Shown: positions 1 to 8,759, counted from the stretch's first letter. The stretch: 62,726 nt of DNA from SIG622 sp045652245 (GCA_045652245.1 JAZRTY010000008.1:1-62726); one strand, 5' to 3'. Notes: generated by a model not told the origin, from the sequence alone. Program-made: numbers and translations.

Positions 1-707
1 CTAAGGAAAAGAGCCAGGCTCACATCGACGCTGGTGCTAAGAAGGTTGTTATTTCTGCTCCCGCAGGTAAGGACCTCCCCACTATCGTTTACAGCGTTAA
101 CGAAAACACACTTACAAAGGAAGACACAATCATTTCTGCTGCTTCCTGTACAACAAACTGCCTCGCTCCTATGGCTAAGGCTCTCAACGACTACGCTCCC
201 ATCCAGTCCGGTATCATGACAACTGTTCATGCTTACACAGGTGACCAGATGATCCTCGACGGTCCTCACAGAAAGGGCGACTTCAGAAGAGCAAGAGCAG
301 GCGCACAGAACATCGTACCTAACTCCACAGGCGCTGCTAAGGCTATCGGTCTTGTAATCCCCGAACTCAACGGCAAGCTCATCGGTTCTGCTCAGAGAGT
401 TCCTACTTGCACAGGTTCTACAACAATCCTCGTTGCAGTTGTTAAGGGCAAGGACATCACAAAGGATGGCATCAATGCAGCTATGAAGGCAGCAGCAAGC
501 GAATCATTCGGCTATAACACAGATGAAATTGTTTCTTCTGACGTTATCGGTATGAGATTCGGTTCTCTCTTTGATGCAACACAGACAATGGTTGCAAAGA
601 TTGACGACGACACATATCAGGTACAGGTTGTTTCTTGGTACGACAACGAAAACAGCTACACAAGCCAGATGGTTAGAACAATCAAGTACTTCGCTGAACT
701 CGCATAA
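1..707 (+). CDS. gap: Glyceraldehyde-3-phosphate dehydrogenase, 5'-truncated by window edge
   Basis: This is the C-terminal two thirds of glycolytic GAPDH, which oxidises glyceraldehyde-3-phosphate to 1,3-bisphosphoglycerate with NAD in the cytosol. The reading frame is open from base 3, so only the window edge truncates it. The active-site segment SAASCTTNCLAP, with the catalytic Cys, lies at about bases 141-176. The conserved substrate-binding stretch GDFRRARAGAQNIVPNSTGA and the C-terminal SWYDNENSY motif follow. Codon use is strongly biased (ctc, aac, ggt), as expected for a very highly expressed gene and unlike most neighbours. A strong terminator follows the stop. Identification is secure; which GAPDH paralogue it is cannot be told. 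Confidence 0.97.
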   Translation, partial: KEKSQAHIDAGAKKVVISAPAGKDLPTIVYSVNENTLTKEDTIISAASCTTNCLAPMAKALNDYAPIQSGIMTTVHAYTGDQMILDGPHRKGDFRRARAGAQNIVPNSTGAAKAIGLVIPELNGKLIGSAQRVPTCTGSTTILVAVVKGKDITKDGINAAMKAAASESFGYNTDEIVSSDVIGMRFGSLFDATQTMVAKIDDDTYQVQVVSWYDNENSYTSQMVRTIKYFAELA

Positions 708-722
708 TTATAAATTCAAATT

Positions 723-754
723 AAAAAATCCGAAGCAGTTGCTTCGGATTTTTT
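723..754 (+). terminator. Intrinsic terminator of gap
   Basis: A 14-bp perfect inverted repeat (723-736 with 741-754) has an AGTT loop. Its GC-rich core TCCGAAGC is flanked by an A-run on one side and a T-run on the other. It lies 15 bases after the gap stop codon. Confidence 0.93.
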
Positions 755-868
755 GTTTCTATAGAAAATTGAATTATTATCTCGACAAAATTCAAATAAA
801 AATTAATATTGAGTTAATAATTGTGTGTTAAAATCTCAATGTTTATTTAATGACGTGAGGGAAAATCT

Positions 869-1501
869 ATGATAGGTTTTTATAACTATACTGTGATTCT
901 TACATATCTTAGTCTAATTTCTTCAATGATTGGATGTTTTATGTCAATAAAGGGAAACTTGTCTGCTGCTCTGATATTGTTATTACTTTCAGGTTTTTTT
1001 GATCTTTTTGACGGTAAGGTTGCAAGAACAATGAAAAGAACACGAATGCAAATGAATTTCGGAATACAAATTGATTCACTTGCTGATGTTATTGCGTTTG
1101 GTGTTCTTCCTTCTTTAATCGTTTATAACAGTGGTGTGAACAGTGTTATTGGTATAATAATACTTTCATTATTTACACTTTGCGGGCTTATAAGGCTTGC
1201 ATATTATAATGTGTGTGAGCAGGAAAGACAATTAAGTGAAGAAACGGTAAGAAAAGAATATCTCGGCTTGCCGATTACATCAAGTGCCATTATTGTTCCG
1301 CTGACATTTATTTTCAAGTATTTTACAGGTGACTTTTTTATATATATACTTGAATTTGTAATGCTCGTTACTGCAATTCTTTTTATCACCCCTGTAAAGG
1401 TAAAGAAACCGGGAAAGAGGGGGATGATAGCAGTCCTCATTATCGGAATAATAATCGGTGCTGCGTGCCTCTTGCCGGTCATTTTTGAAAATATCTTTTA
1501 A
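869..1501 (+). CDS. pssA: CDP-diacylglycerol--serine O-phosphatidyltransferase
   Basis: A 210-aa membrane enzyme of the CDP-alcohol phosphatidyltransferase family. It most likely makes phosphatidylserine from CDP-diacylglycerol and serine at the inner face of the membrane. The family signature D-x2-D-G-x2-A-R-x8-G-x3-D-x3-D is complete (DLFDGKVAR, then FGIQIDSLAD), with the catalytic aspartates present. The rest is about six hydrophobic helices. The start follows GTGAGGG. No psd (decarboxylase) lies next to it, and yfcE follows 17 bases downstream, so the two may be co-transcribed. Within this superfamily, PgsA-like substrates cannot be excluded by eye, but the DSLAD form and size favour PssA. 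Confidence 0.85.
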   Translation: MIGFYNYTVILTYLSLISSMIGCFMSIKGNLSAALILLLLSGFFDLFDGKVARTMKRTRMQMNFGIQIDSLADVIAFGVLPSLIVYNSGVNSVIGIIILSLFTLCGLIRLAYYNVCEQERQLSEETVRKEYLGLPITSSAIIVPLTFIFKYFTGDFFIYILEFVMLVTAILFITPVKVKKPGKRGMIAVLIIGIIIGAACLLPVIFENIF

Positions 1502-1518
1502 TATAATCGGAGATTAGA

Positions 1519-2064
1519 ATGAAATATTTTATTGCATCAGACATCCACGGATCATCTTATTATTGTGAAAAACTTTTAGAGGCTTTTAAGGTTGAAAAAG
1601 CAGATAAAATGCTGCTTCTGGGGGATATACTGTATCACGGTCCGAGAAATGACCTGCCTGAAGGCTATAATCCAAAAAAGGTCATTGAAATGTTGAATAA
1701 ATTAAAAAATCAAATACTTTGTGTAAGAGGTAATTGCGACACAGAAGTTGACCAGATGGTGCTTGAATTTCCTATCCTTGCAGAGTATTGCCTTGTTTCT
1801 CAAAATGGTCTTAATATATTTGCAACACATGGTCATAACTTTAATATATCAAAGCTTCCACCACTTGCAAGTGGTGACGTACTTCTTCACGGGCACACTC
1901 ATGTACCGTGTTGTGAACTGTTTGGAAATAATAACTATTATCTTAATCCCGGTTCTGTTTCAATACCTAAAGAAAATAGCCATCATGGTTATATGATTTT
2001 CGAGGAAAGAAAATTTATTTGGAAAGACCTTGACGGAACAGTAAAAAACGAAAAAGAATTTTAA
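1519..2064 (+). CDS. yfcE: YfcE/MJ0936-type metallophosphoesterase
   Basis: A 181-aa single-domain metallophosphodiesterase, probably cytosolic with a di-metal centre. All calcineurin-like motifs are present in order: SDIHGS, GDILYHG, GNCD, THGH and GHTHVP. Length matches the YfcE family, which hydrolyses model phosphodiesters such as bis-pNPP; the physiological substrate is unknown. The start follows CGGAGA at good spacing. It is the last gene of a probable two-gene unit with pssA and ends at a bidirectional terminator shared with the convergent flavodiiron gene. Confidence 0.9.
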   Translation: MKYFIASDIHGSSYYCEKLLEAFKVEKADKMLLLGDILYHGPRNDLPEGYNPKKVIEMLNKLKNQILCVRGNCDTEVDQMVLEFPILAEYCLVSQNGLNIFATHGHNFNISKLPPLASGDVLLHGHTHVPCCELFGNNNYYLNPGSVSIPKENSHHGYMIFEERKFIWKDLDGTVKNEKEF

Positions 2065-2069
2065 TGTAT

Positions 2070-2105
2070 AAAAAGAAAAACGGCTTTTCAGCCGTTTTTC
2101 TTTTT
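2070..2105. terminator. Bidirectional terminator between yfcE and the flavodiiron gene
   Basis: A perfect inverted repeat of about 15 bp (2070-2084 with 2091-2105) has the core ACGGC/GCCGT and a TTTTCA loop. A-rich on one side and T-rich on the other, it serves both convergent genes. Confidence 0.92.
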
Positions 2106-2107
2106 AT

Positions 2108-3898
2108 TTATTGAATTTTCTCAAAATCTGCAGCCCCGTGCTTACAAAGCGGACATATGAAATCTTCAGGCAGATTTTCACCCTCATATACATATCCGCA
2201 AATCTTGCAAACATAACCTTTTTTTCCTTCAGTCTCGGGCTTAGGTTTAACATACTCGTGATAGTAACTGTATGTCATTGTTTCATTATCATTAATTACT
2301 CTTGATTCAGTAACGCTGCAAATAAACATTCCGTGTGTTTCAAGGTCAATATATTGTTCAACCTTAAGCGACATAAAGGAATTGATATATCTCGGAAGGA
2401 ATACAAGTCCGTTATCAGAACGTAAAGGTTCACTACCTTCAAATTTATTTGTATTTCGTCCACTTGTAAATCCGAAAGCTTCAAATACAGAGAATGGAGC
2501 ATCAACTGACAGACAGTTGACATTCATAATTCCCGATTGCTTTATAACATGATGTGAATAATTCTGCTTGTTGATAGTTACTGCTATTCTGTTTGGTGTG
2601 TTTGTTACCTGAGTAACTGTATTTACAATAAGACCATTGTCCTTTTTACCGTCATTTGATGTGACAACATAGAGACCGTAACCAATTTTGAAGAGGGCTG
2701 TCAGGTCATTTTTGTTTGCAGTTTCGCTTTGCTGAGCAAGATAGTCGCGGCAAAGTTCATCAGAAAGTGTACGAAGCTGCTCACGACTTTCTTTATTCAG
2801 TGCAGATTTAATTTTAACTGTTGTATCTGTAAAATTCAAATTCTTACATCCGTCAAGCATTGCTTTCATAACTTTTGCAGCAAGAGGCGACCAGGAGCCG
2901 TTTTCGATAAGTGCCACAGTTCTGTTTTTGAATGCACGTTCGGCAAGATGATTTATAAATTCACGCATGTGCGGGAAAATTTCCGCATTGTAGGTGGTAG
3001 TCGCAAGAACAAGCTTTGAATATTTGAAAGCAGCTGAAACAGCTTGTGCCATATCGCATCGTGCCAGATCAAATACACGAACTTCCGGACAACCTTTAGA
3101 TAAAAGAAGATCACGAAGCTCAAGCACTGCTTTTCGTGTGTTTCCGTAAACAGAGGTATATGCAATAACAATTCCTTCAGCTTCCGGCAAATAAGATGAC
3201 CAGGTATTGTAAAGTCCAAAATAGTGTGAGAGATTTTCTGTAAGCACCGGGCCGTGAAGAGGACAGATTTTTTCAATATCAAGTGTCTGAGCCTTCTTTA
3301 AAAGTGCCTGAACCTGTGTTCCGTATTTGCCTACAATTCCGATATAATAACGTCTTGCCTCGTCATCCCAGCTTTCATTTGCTTCCGGGATTCCGAATTT
3401 GCCAAATCCGTCAGCTGAGAACAATACCTTGTCTTTTGCGTCGTATGTTACCATAACCTCAGGCCAATGCACCATAGGAGCTGCAACAAAGCTTAAGGTA
3501 TGGGTGCCAAGACTTAAAGTATCTCCTTCCTTGATAATCATTCTTCTGTCATCAAACGAGGTTCCGAAAAAGCCCTCCATCATCGCAAAAGATTTTTCCG
3601 AGGAAACGATAACAGCCTTTGGAAATGATTTGGTGAAGCTGAGAATGTTTGCCGAATGGTCTGGCTCCATATGCTGAATTATCAGATAGTCAGGTTCCTT
3701 ACCTTGTAAAACATTTTGAATATTATCAAGCCATTCGTGTGTGAATGCAGCGTCGACAGTATCAATAATCGCAACTTTGTCATCAATGATTGCATAAGAG
3801 TTATAGGATATGCCATTTGGCACAGAATATTGTCCTTCAAACAGGTCGATATTTGTATCATTAACTCCTATATATTTGATGGAATCAGAAATAAACAT
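2108..3898 (-). CDS. Flavodiiron protein fused to flavin-reductase and rubredoxin domains
   Basis: A 596-aa multidomain flavodiiron protein, likely a soluble O2 (or NO) reductase protecting an anaerobe. Domains in order: metallo-beta-lactamase-like diiron domain (about 1-250; ligands in HMEPDH at residues 76-81, later SADGFG and CPLHGP), flavodoxin domain (about 255-395; AYTSVYGNTRKA phosphate loop), FMN-binding flavin-reductase-like domain (about 405-555) and a C-terminal rubredoxin (C564, C567, C582, C585). The usual core is about 400 aa, so the extra domains may carry electrons from NAD(P)H to the diiron site within one chain. It starts at ATG after GGAGGT. It has its own promoter and lies downstream of an iron-uptake operon. 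The fusion is read directly; O2 versus NO preference is not visible. Confidence 0.92.
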   Translation of the reverse strand: MFISDSIKYIGVNDTNIDLFEGQYSVPNGISYNSYAIIDDKVAIIDTVDAAFTHEWLDNIQNVLQGKEPDYLIIQHMEPDHSANILSFTKSFPKAVIVSSEKSFAMMEGFFGTSFDDRRMIIKEGDTLSLGTHTLSFVAAPMVHWPEVMVTYDAKDKVLFSADGFGKFGIPEANESWDDEARRYYIGIVGKYGTQVQALLKKAQTLDIEKICPLHGPVLTENLSHYFGLYNTWSSYLPEAEGIVIAYTSVYGNTRKAVLELRDLLLSKGCPEVRVFDLARCDMAQAVSAAFKYSKLVLATTTYNAEIFPHMREFINHLAERAFKNRTVALIENGSWSPLAAKVMKAMLDGCKNLNFTDTTVKIKSALNKESREQLRTLSDELCRDYLAQQSETANKNDLTALFKIGYGLYVVTSNDGKKDNGLIVNTVTQVTNTPNRIAVTINKQNYSHHVIKQSGIMNVNCLSVDAPFSVFEAFGFTSGRNTNKFEGSEPLRSDNGLVFLPRYINSFMSLKVEQYIDLETHGMFICSVTESRVINDNETMTYSYYHEYVKPKPETEGKKGYVCKICGYVYEGENLPEDFICPLCKHGAADFEKIQ

Positions 3899-3920
3899 AA
3901 AAATACCTCCACGTAAAATA

Positions 3921-3949
3921 TTTTATATTAATGGCTAAAAATATGCAAA
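3921..3949 (-). promoter_or_regulatory. Promoter of the flavodiiron gene
   Basis: On the minus strand, -35 TTGCAT and -10 TAAAAT are separated by 17 bases, placing the start of transcription just upstream of the GGAGGT ribosome-binding site. The surrounding 60 bases are almost pure AT. I see no clear Fur or PerR box. Confidence 0.6.
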
Positions 3950-3993
3950 TATATTGATGTTTATATTTATAAAATTTTTATAAAATTATTCGT

Positions 3994-5142
3994 TTAGTTA
4001 TAGGCTGCCGCAGAGGAAGCAGGCTTGAAAATTTTATCTGCCTGTTCGTCAGTCAGTTCAATTCCGAATACCTCTTTGTAGAAAGTGCGTGTTTCGGCAG
4101 TGATATCAATATCTTCGAAAAGTTCGGGATAAATCGTTTTTGCAACCCAGAGAAGTGTAACGGGGGTATCAACACCACAAGTGTAGCTTCTGTACATACC
4201 AAGAGGCATTTTATAGACTCTCTTGTTTTTTACAGCTTCAATTTCACTCCAGTCATAAGAGCCACCGGCATTTGTATAAAGACTTTCAGGAGTTGCTGTG
4301 TTGAAATTTGTAATTAGAATTACGTCAGGATTCCAGTCATAAACCTGCTCCATAGTAATTGAAGTTGCTTTGTCAGTGTCAAGCTCGTGTCCTGCGTTTA
4401 CAGCTCCTGTAGCATCAGCCCAATACTGACCAAAGAAGTGTTTACCGCTTGTTGCTATCATATTTTCATTGTACTGGAACAGGAAGAATACATTTTCCTT
4501 TTCTTCTTCAGGAATATCCTTTATTCTTTCCTGTACTCTTTCATATACCTTTTCACTGTAATTCTTTACAAGCTCTGCTTTATCATTTCCCACAAACATC
4601 TCTGAAAGGAGTGCAATCCAGTTATTAAGTGTTTCAATTGCATCGTATTCCCAGTTTGTAACAGAAATAGCAACTGCAGGAATACCTACATTGTTTATTT
4701 GTTCACCGATAGCTGGTGAAGATGCACTGTAAAATACTACATCAGGCTCAAGAAGCAGAAGCTCCTCCGAATTTATGTTTGAACCGTTTATATATCCTGT
4801 TTTAGCATTAAGAATTTCCGGATACAACTCGGACAAAAGACTGTTTTTAGCAGCAGACATACACTGTGGAGGAATACCTACAATTTTTTCTGCTGAATCA
4901 AAGAATACCGATAAAACAGAAGCAAGAGGGAAGAGGTCTCCGACAACAATTCGCTCAATATTTTTTGGGACCGTCACTTCAATACCGAGATGGTCGGTGA
5001 TGACTATCGTATCACTTTCGTTGTTGACAGTCTCATTTGGGTTTGCTTCATCGTTTGTTGTTGCTTCCTTACAGGAAATAGCATTTGTAAGAACAAAGGT
5101 ACAGGCAAGTAAAGCACAAAGCATTTTTTTAAAAGTTTTCAT
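3994..5142 (-). CDS. Iron-complex-type ABC transporter substrate-binding lipoprotein
   Basis: A 382-aa extracellular binding lipoprotein of the class III (BtuF/FhuD/FepB-like, Peripla_BP_2) family. It begins MKTFKKMLCALLACTFVL and carries a lipobox-like AISC with Cys24. ATG 5142 was chosen because it follows AAGGAAGG by 8 bases; an upstream in-frame ATG would bury the signal peptide. The mature protein shows the two-lobe pattern joined by a long helix, with VVGDLFPLASVLS near the start. It is the last gene of the permease-ATPase-binding protein operon. Ferric siderophore is the usual ligand, but heme, cobalamin or another chelate is possible because specificity cannot be read from sequence. 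Confidence 0.88.
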   Translation of the reverse strand: MKTFKKMLCALLACTFVLTNAISCKEATTNDEANPNETVNNESDTIVITDHLGIEVTVPKNIERIVVGDLFPLASVLSVFFDSAEKIVGIPPQCMSAAKNSLLSELYPEILNAKTGYINGSNINSEELLLLEPDVVFYSASSPAIGEQINNVGIPAVAISVTNWEYDAIETLNNWIALLSEMFVGNDKAELVKNYSEKVYERVQERIKDIPEEEKENVFFLFQYNENMIATSGKHFFGQYWADATGAVNAGHELDTDKATSITMEQVYDWNPDVILITNFNTATPESLYTNAGGSYDWSEIEAVKNKRVYKMPLGMYRSYTCGVDTPVTLLWVAKTIYPELFEDIDITAETRTFYKEVFGIELTDEQADKIFKPASSAAAYN

Positions 5143-5202
5143 TTTTTTAACCTTCCTTATTAAAATTATATTTTTTCCGTGCATGAGCAAGCGGAATGAT
5201 TT

Positions 5203-6003
5203 TTAAGATGTTGTATTGTCAGATAGTTTTACTGAAATAATGCATTTGTGAGATTTACCCTGAACAGTATATTCTTTTATAATAGTATCTACACCAAAAG
5301 CATTTTTTATTTTATCGACATTTAATATTTCCTCTGTATTTCCGAAATCGGCCGTTCCATCATCATAAATCAATAAAGATTTATTAGCACGAGCGAGAGC
5401 GTGTTCGGGATAGTGCGTATTAAAAATTATACACATACCGCTTCTTGCAAGCCTTTCAAGGGTATCAAGCACAATAATCTGATTTTTAAAATCAAGTCCT
5501 GATTCCGGCTCATCAAGAATTAAAATCTGAGGTTCAGATATAATCGCTCTTGCAATAAGAATAAGCTGAAGTTCACCACCACTGATTTCATTGCATTTTT
5601 TTGTGAGCAAGTGAGAAATATTAAGACTTTCTGAAACCTGTTTTGCTTTTTGAACATCTTTATCAGTTGGTGAAGCAAAGATTCCTATTTTTGAAGAAAG
5701 TCCGAGGAGTATCATTTCAAGAACACATAACGAAGAATTTTGTTCCCTGACCTGTGGTACATATGAAACCTTATCCCAAAAATCCTTGTGAGAATAATTT
5801 AAAATGTTCTTTCCGTCAAGAGTACACGTGCCACATTGAGGCTTCAAAAAACCCATGATGCACTTAAGAAATGTTGTTTTTCCTGCACCGTTAGGGCCAA
5901 GGACACAAATCAAGTCACTATCGTTTGCAAGAAAATTCAAGTTCTTAAAAACTATATCGCCTTTTTTAAAGGAAAAGGTTAAATTGTTAGCTTCAAGCAG
6001 CAT
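5203..6003 (-). CDS. Iron-complex-type ABC transporter ATPase (FepC/FecE-like)
   Basis: A 266-aa cytosolic ATPase powering the FecCD-type importer. Walker A GPNGAGKTT, signature ISGGELQL, Walker B LILDEP and the switch histidine NTHYPEH are all present. It starts at ATG after AAAGGAGC, 29 bases downstream of the permease, and the binding-protein gene follows at 60 bases. Order and spacing indicate one operon. The C-terminal 50 residues are divergent, as is usual for this family. Substrate follows from the operon and is not proven. Confidence 0.92.
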   Translation of the reverse strand: MLLEANNLTFSFKKGDIVFKNLNFLANDSDLICVLGPNGAGKTTFLKCIMGFLKPQCGTCTLDGKNILNYSHKDFWDKVSYVPQVREQNSSLCVLEMILLGLSSKIGIFASPTDKDVQKAKQVSESLNISHLLTKKCNEISGGELQLILIARAIISEPQILILDEPESGLDFKNQIIVLDTLERLARSGMCIIFNTHYPEHALARANKSLLIYDDGTADFGNTEEILNVDKIKNAFGVDTIIKEYTVQGKSHKCIISVKLSDNTTS

Positions 6004-6032
6004 GTTTGCTCCTTTCTGACAGCGGTGTCTCT

Positions 6033-7058
6033 TTAAGAAAAATTATTGCTTTTACGCATAAGAATAATGAAGAACGGCGCTCCGATAATCGCTGTAAGTA
6101 TTGAAATCGGAAGAGAGGATGCACTGATACTTCTTGCAAGAGTATCAACAATGCACATAAATGCCGAACCAAACAAAACGCTTGCAGGAAGCACAAGAGA
6201 AAGGTTGTTTCCAAACTTCATTCTGCACATATGCGGAACAAGTAGTCCAACCCAACCGACCATTCCGCACATTGATACGCAGGAGGCGGTAATCATTGTT
6301 GCAGAAATAATAGTTACAGCACGAAGCAGACGTATGTTTGTTCCGGAAGAAATTGCTTCTTCCTCAGAAAGGGAGAGTAAATTCATTCTCCATCTGAGTA
6401 GTATAAGTATTGTAATACCGATAATTATCTGCGGTGCACCAAGTAAAAGTGTTGAGAAACTTGCAGCATCCAGACTTCCCATTAACCAATAGCTTATTGC
6501 AGGTAGTTGACTTTCTGTGTCTGCTACAAATTTTATCAGTGAAATGAGTGCTGAAAACAAGGACCCAACCATAATACCTGCAAGTATGATACTGTGTAAC
6601 TTTGATTTTTCTCTGCCGGAAGCAGAAATAACTGTAAGTACAACAGCTAAAATTCCAAAAATAAAGGATATAGTTTGTACAGCAACTATATTAAAGCCGA
6701 AAAGCAAAGCAAGAGCAGCACCAAAAGAAGCTCCGGAGGCAACGCCGACAGTGTCAGGTGTTGCAAGAGGATTAGAGAAAAGGCTCTGAAAAGCACAACC
6801 GGAAACCGAAAGCCCTGCGCCAACAAGCAGTGCCAGAAGTATTCGGGGTAACCTAAGACTCCAAAGTGTCATTTCGTGTATTGGCGCCAGTTCCGGGACA
6901 CTGCAGAATTTTGCAATTAAGGATTGTAAAACCTGAATGGGGGAAATTGCAATTCTTCCAATACATAGTGAAATAACTGCAGCTGTAACAGGCAGCAGAA
7001 GGAGGATAATTTTCCAGGTAAGGCTAATTCGTTGCAACTTGTAGCTTTTATTTTTCAT
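6033..7058 (-). CDS. FecCD-family ABC transporter permease
   Basis: A 341-aa polytopic permease (about ten helices) of the BtuC/FecCD family, forming a homodimeric channel for a chelated metal. Family hallmarks visible are RLPRILLALLVGAGLSVSGC near residues 70-90, NPLATPDTVGVASGA and the late GMVGWVGLLVPHMCR loop that contacts the ATPase. It starts at ATG after GGAGGAAAA. It is the first gene of the operon and is preceded by a promoter and a roughly 140-base leader with two hairpins. Confidence 0.93.
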   Translation of the reverse strand: MKNKSYKLQRISLTWKIILLLLPVTAAVISLCIGRIAISPIQVLQSLIAKFCSVPELAPIHEMTLWSLRLPRILLALLVGAGLSVSGCAFQSLFSNPLATPDTVGVASGASFGAALALLFGFNIVAVQTISFIFGILAVVLTVISASGREKSKLHSIILAGIMVGSLFSALISLIKFVADTESQLPAISYWLMGSLDAASFSTLLLGAPQIIIGITILILLRWRMNLLSLSEEEAISSGTNIRLLRAVTIISATMITASCVSMCGMVGWVGLLVPHMCRMKFGNNLSLVLPASVLFGSAFMCIVDTLARSISASSLPISILTAIIGAPFFIILMRKSNNFS

Positions 7059-7205
7059 TTTTCCTCCTTTACATAAATAAACTCCGAACCAAAGATATGG
7101 TACGGAGTGGAATTAAATCAACGCATATGTATATATAAAAACTTGCGCTTATTTTTGATCCGTTACCTTTTCTTCAGAAAGATCTTTGTGTCAGGTAATA
7201 TTTAC
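7059..7205 (-). promoter_or_regulatory. Structured 5' leader of the iron-type ABC operon
   Basis: On the transcribed minus strand the leader contains a hairpin at 7163-7198 closed by TTACC/GGTAA. A second, stronger hairpin at 7081-7108 pairs ACTCCG and ACCA with TGGT and CGGAGT around one A-A mismatch, directly before the ribosome-binding site. The second is followed by a weak TTTATTT run, so it could be an attenuator or a translation-control element. I do not recognise a known riboswitch class. Confidence 0.35.
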
Positions 7206-7211
7206 AATTAC

Positions 7212-7240
7212 ATTATACAAGAAGATTGTTAAGCTTTAAA
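7212..7240 (-). promoter_or_regulatory. Probable promoter of the iron-type ABC operon
   Basis: Minus-strand -10 TATAAT with a weak -35 TTTAAA at 17-base spacing, located between luxS and the permease gene. This indicates that the transporter is transcribed separately from luxS. Confidence 0.5.
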
Positions 7241-7261
7241 CAATAAAGTATTACTTTCCTG

Positions 7262-7720
7262 TTAAAGTGTGTAACTAAAGCTGTGGTTTTTAAGAGAATC
7301 GAGAATATCAAGGTAGCGCAGAGCTTCTTTTTGAGCAGTTTCAAGATTTAGTGTACGATAATTTCCGCATTCGACTTCTGAATTTCCGAAAACCTCACCG
7401 TTATATGCAATAATTTTTTCAAGGACAGCATGAACCTCGCGAAAAACCTGTTCATGATTTGCGTTTCTTACAAGAAGATAAAATCCTGTTTGACACCCCA
7501 TAGGACCAAAATAAATAACGTCATCCGCAATTTCCGAATTTCTTATAAAAGTGGCAAACATATGCTCCATTGTATGCATTGCGCTGACACTAATGTAATT
7601 TCCGGCATTCGGTTTTCTCATCCTTAAATCATATGTAGTAATATCTCCGTCAATTCTTGAAATATACATCCCTTCTGACATTTTTGTATGGTCAACTGTG
7701 AAGCTCGTGATTTTTTTCAT
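7262..7720 (-). CDS. luxS: S-ribosylhomocysteine lyase
   Basis: A 152-aa LuxS, the cytosolic metalloenzyme that splits S-ribosylhomocysteine into homocysteine and the autoinducer-2 precursor DPD in the activated methyl cycle. The metal motif HTMEH (H49, H53) and third ligand C118 in EVECGN are present, as is catalytic C76 in GCQTGFYLL. Their spacing matches the family. It starts at ATG after GGAG. No pfs/mtnN or methionine gene is adjacent, so it stands alone under its own promoter. Confidence 0.96.
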   Translation of the reverse strand: MKKITSFTVDHTKMSEGMYISRIDGDITTYDLRMRKPNAGNYISVSAMHTMEHMFATFIRNSEIADDVIYFGPMGCQTGFYLLVRNANHEQVFREVHAVLEKIIAYNGEVFGNSEVECGNYRTLNLETAQKEALRYLDILDSLKNHSFSYTL

Positions 7721-7776
7721 ATAAACTCCATTCTTCCGTCAAGACGACGGTGCAAAAACAATTATATTCATCATTA

Positions 7777-7805
7777 ATTATAACACATTATAATGAGAAT
7801 TTCAA
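7777..7805 (-). promoter_or_regulatory. Promoter of luxS
   Basis: Minus-strand -35 TTGAAA and -10 TATAAT separated by exactly 17 bases, about 60 bases upstream of the luxS start. Confidence 0.75.
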
Positions 7806-7812
7806 TATATAT

Positions 7813-7855
7813 AAACAAAAAAAGAAAATTGTGCAAGTTTCCCTGCACAATTTTC
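7813..7855 (-). terminator. Intrinsic terminator of the CAP-domain gene
   Basis: A 12-bp perfect stem (7824-7835 with 7844-7855, GAAAATTGTGCA) is followed on the minus strand by CTTTTTTTG. It lies just after the stop of the CAP-domain gene and before the luxS promoter. Confidence 0.9.
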
Positions 7856-7878
7856 AGAACAGCCTAAGAATTCTCAAC

Positions 7879-8700
7879 TTATGAAATAAAGAGTTGTGAC
7901 CAGTAATAAGTGGAACCATTCTTGTATACACCAACTCCGATTTGAGTAAAGCCTTCATTCAAAATGTTAGCTCTGTGTCCTTCGGAATTCATCCACGCAT
8001 TTACAACCTCGCTCGGTGTTCTTTGACCATATGCTACATTTTCTCCCGCACTTCTGTATGATATTCCGTTTTCGCGAAGCACTGTGTCCCAGTTACTGCC
8101 GTTGGGTCTTGTGTGTGAGAATAAAGAAGCCTGTTCCTTTGCACGAATACCGGCTGCAGAATTGAGAAGTGTATTTGATGAAGAAAGAGCAGAAAGTCCT
8201 CTTGATGTGCGCTCAACATTTACAAGTCTCACTACCTCTGAAATAAATTCGGCATTTTCGCCCTGAATATTTCCATTTGTGTTTCCATTATTATCAGAAT
8301 CAATTTCCGGTATTTCGGGCTTTTGTTCGGGTGTTTCAGGTTTCTGTTCAGGAATTTCCGGCTTGATTTCTGGTGTTTCGGGAGAAATATCCGGTATTTC
8401 TAAGTCAGGTGTTGAATCCTGTGGGGGAGTAGTTTCAGGCTTCTCAAATTCAGGTAAATTCAGGTTAGGTAAGTTCTCCATCCATGAATCAAGACAAGGA
8501 AATTCCACTCCGGAAAGAAAATCCTTCAGACTTTCAGTAGAGCAAACATTTGAAATACAAATATTAAAGCCTGAATTCTGACAGAAGTCGTTAAGTACAC
8601 AGCAGGACTTTTCGGTAGTCGATTCTTTGGCAAATGTGCCCTGTGTAAGCATAATTGTAGCGAGCGTGGAAGCTGCTGTAATAGAAAGAATTTTTTTCAT
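7879..8700 (-). CDS. Secreted CAP (SCP/PR-1-like) domain protein with Pro/Glu-rich linker
   Basis: A 273-aa secreted protein. The N-terminal signal peptide MKKILSITAASTLATIML ends near GTFA. A short Cys-containing region (about 30-60) follows, then a Pro/Glu-rich linker (about 85-135) with repeated KPE/TPE units. The C-terminal CAP domain (about 150-273) is of the YkwD type: VNVERTSRGLSAL, the FSHTRPNGSNW segment, GENVAYG and WMNSEGHRANILN. It probably acts outside the cell; the CAP function in bacteria is not settled. It is monocistronic with a near-consensus promoter, GGAGGT ribosome-binding site and terminator. Confidence 0.92.
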   Translation of the reverse strand: MKKILSITAASTLATIMLTQGTFAKESTTEKSCCVLNDFCQNSGFNICISNVCSTESLKDFLSGVEFPCLDSWMENLPNLNLPEFEKPETTPPQDSTPDLEIPDISPETPEIKPEIPEQKPETPEQKPEIPEIDSDNNGNTNGNIQGENAEFISEVVRLVNVERTSRGLSALSSSNTLLNSAAGIRAKEQASLFSHTRPNGSNWDTVLRENGISYRSAGENVAYGQRTPSEVVNAWMNSEGHRANILNEGFTQIGVGVYKNGSTYYWSQLFIS

Positions 8701-8730
8701 AATTTATACCTCCTTTCTTTCTATGCCTTA

Positions 8731-8759
8731 ATTATACAGATTTAGCAAATCAAAGTCAA
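8731..8759 (-). promoter_or_regulatory. Promoter of the CAP-domain gene
   Basis: Minus-strand -35 TTGACT and -10 TATAAT with a 17-base spacer, about 30 bases upstream of the start codon. Near-consensus strength. Confidence 0.85.

Noticed and set aside
3899..3993. Fur or PerR box upstream of the flavodiiron gene
   Set aside because: AT-rich sequence gives partial matches, but no convincing palindrome of either type.
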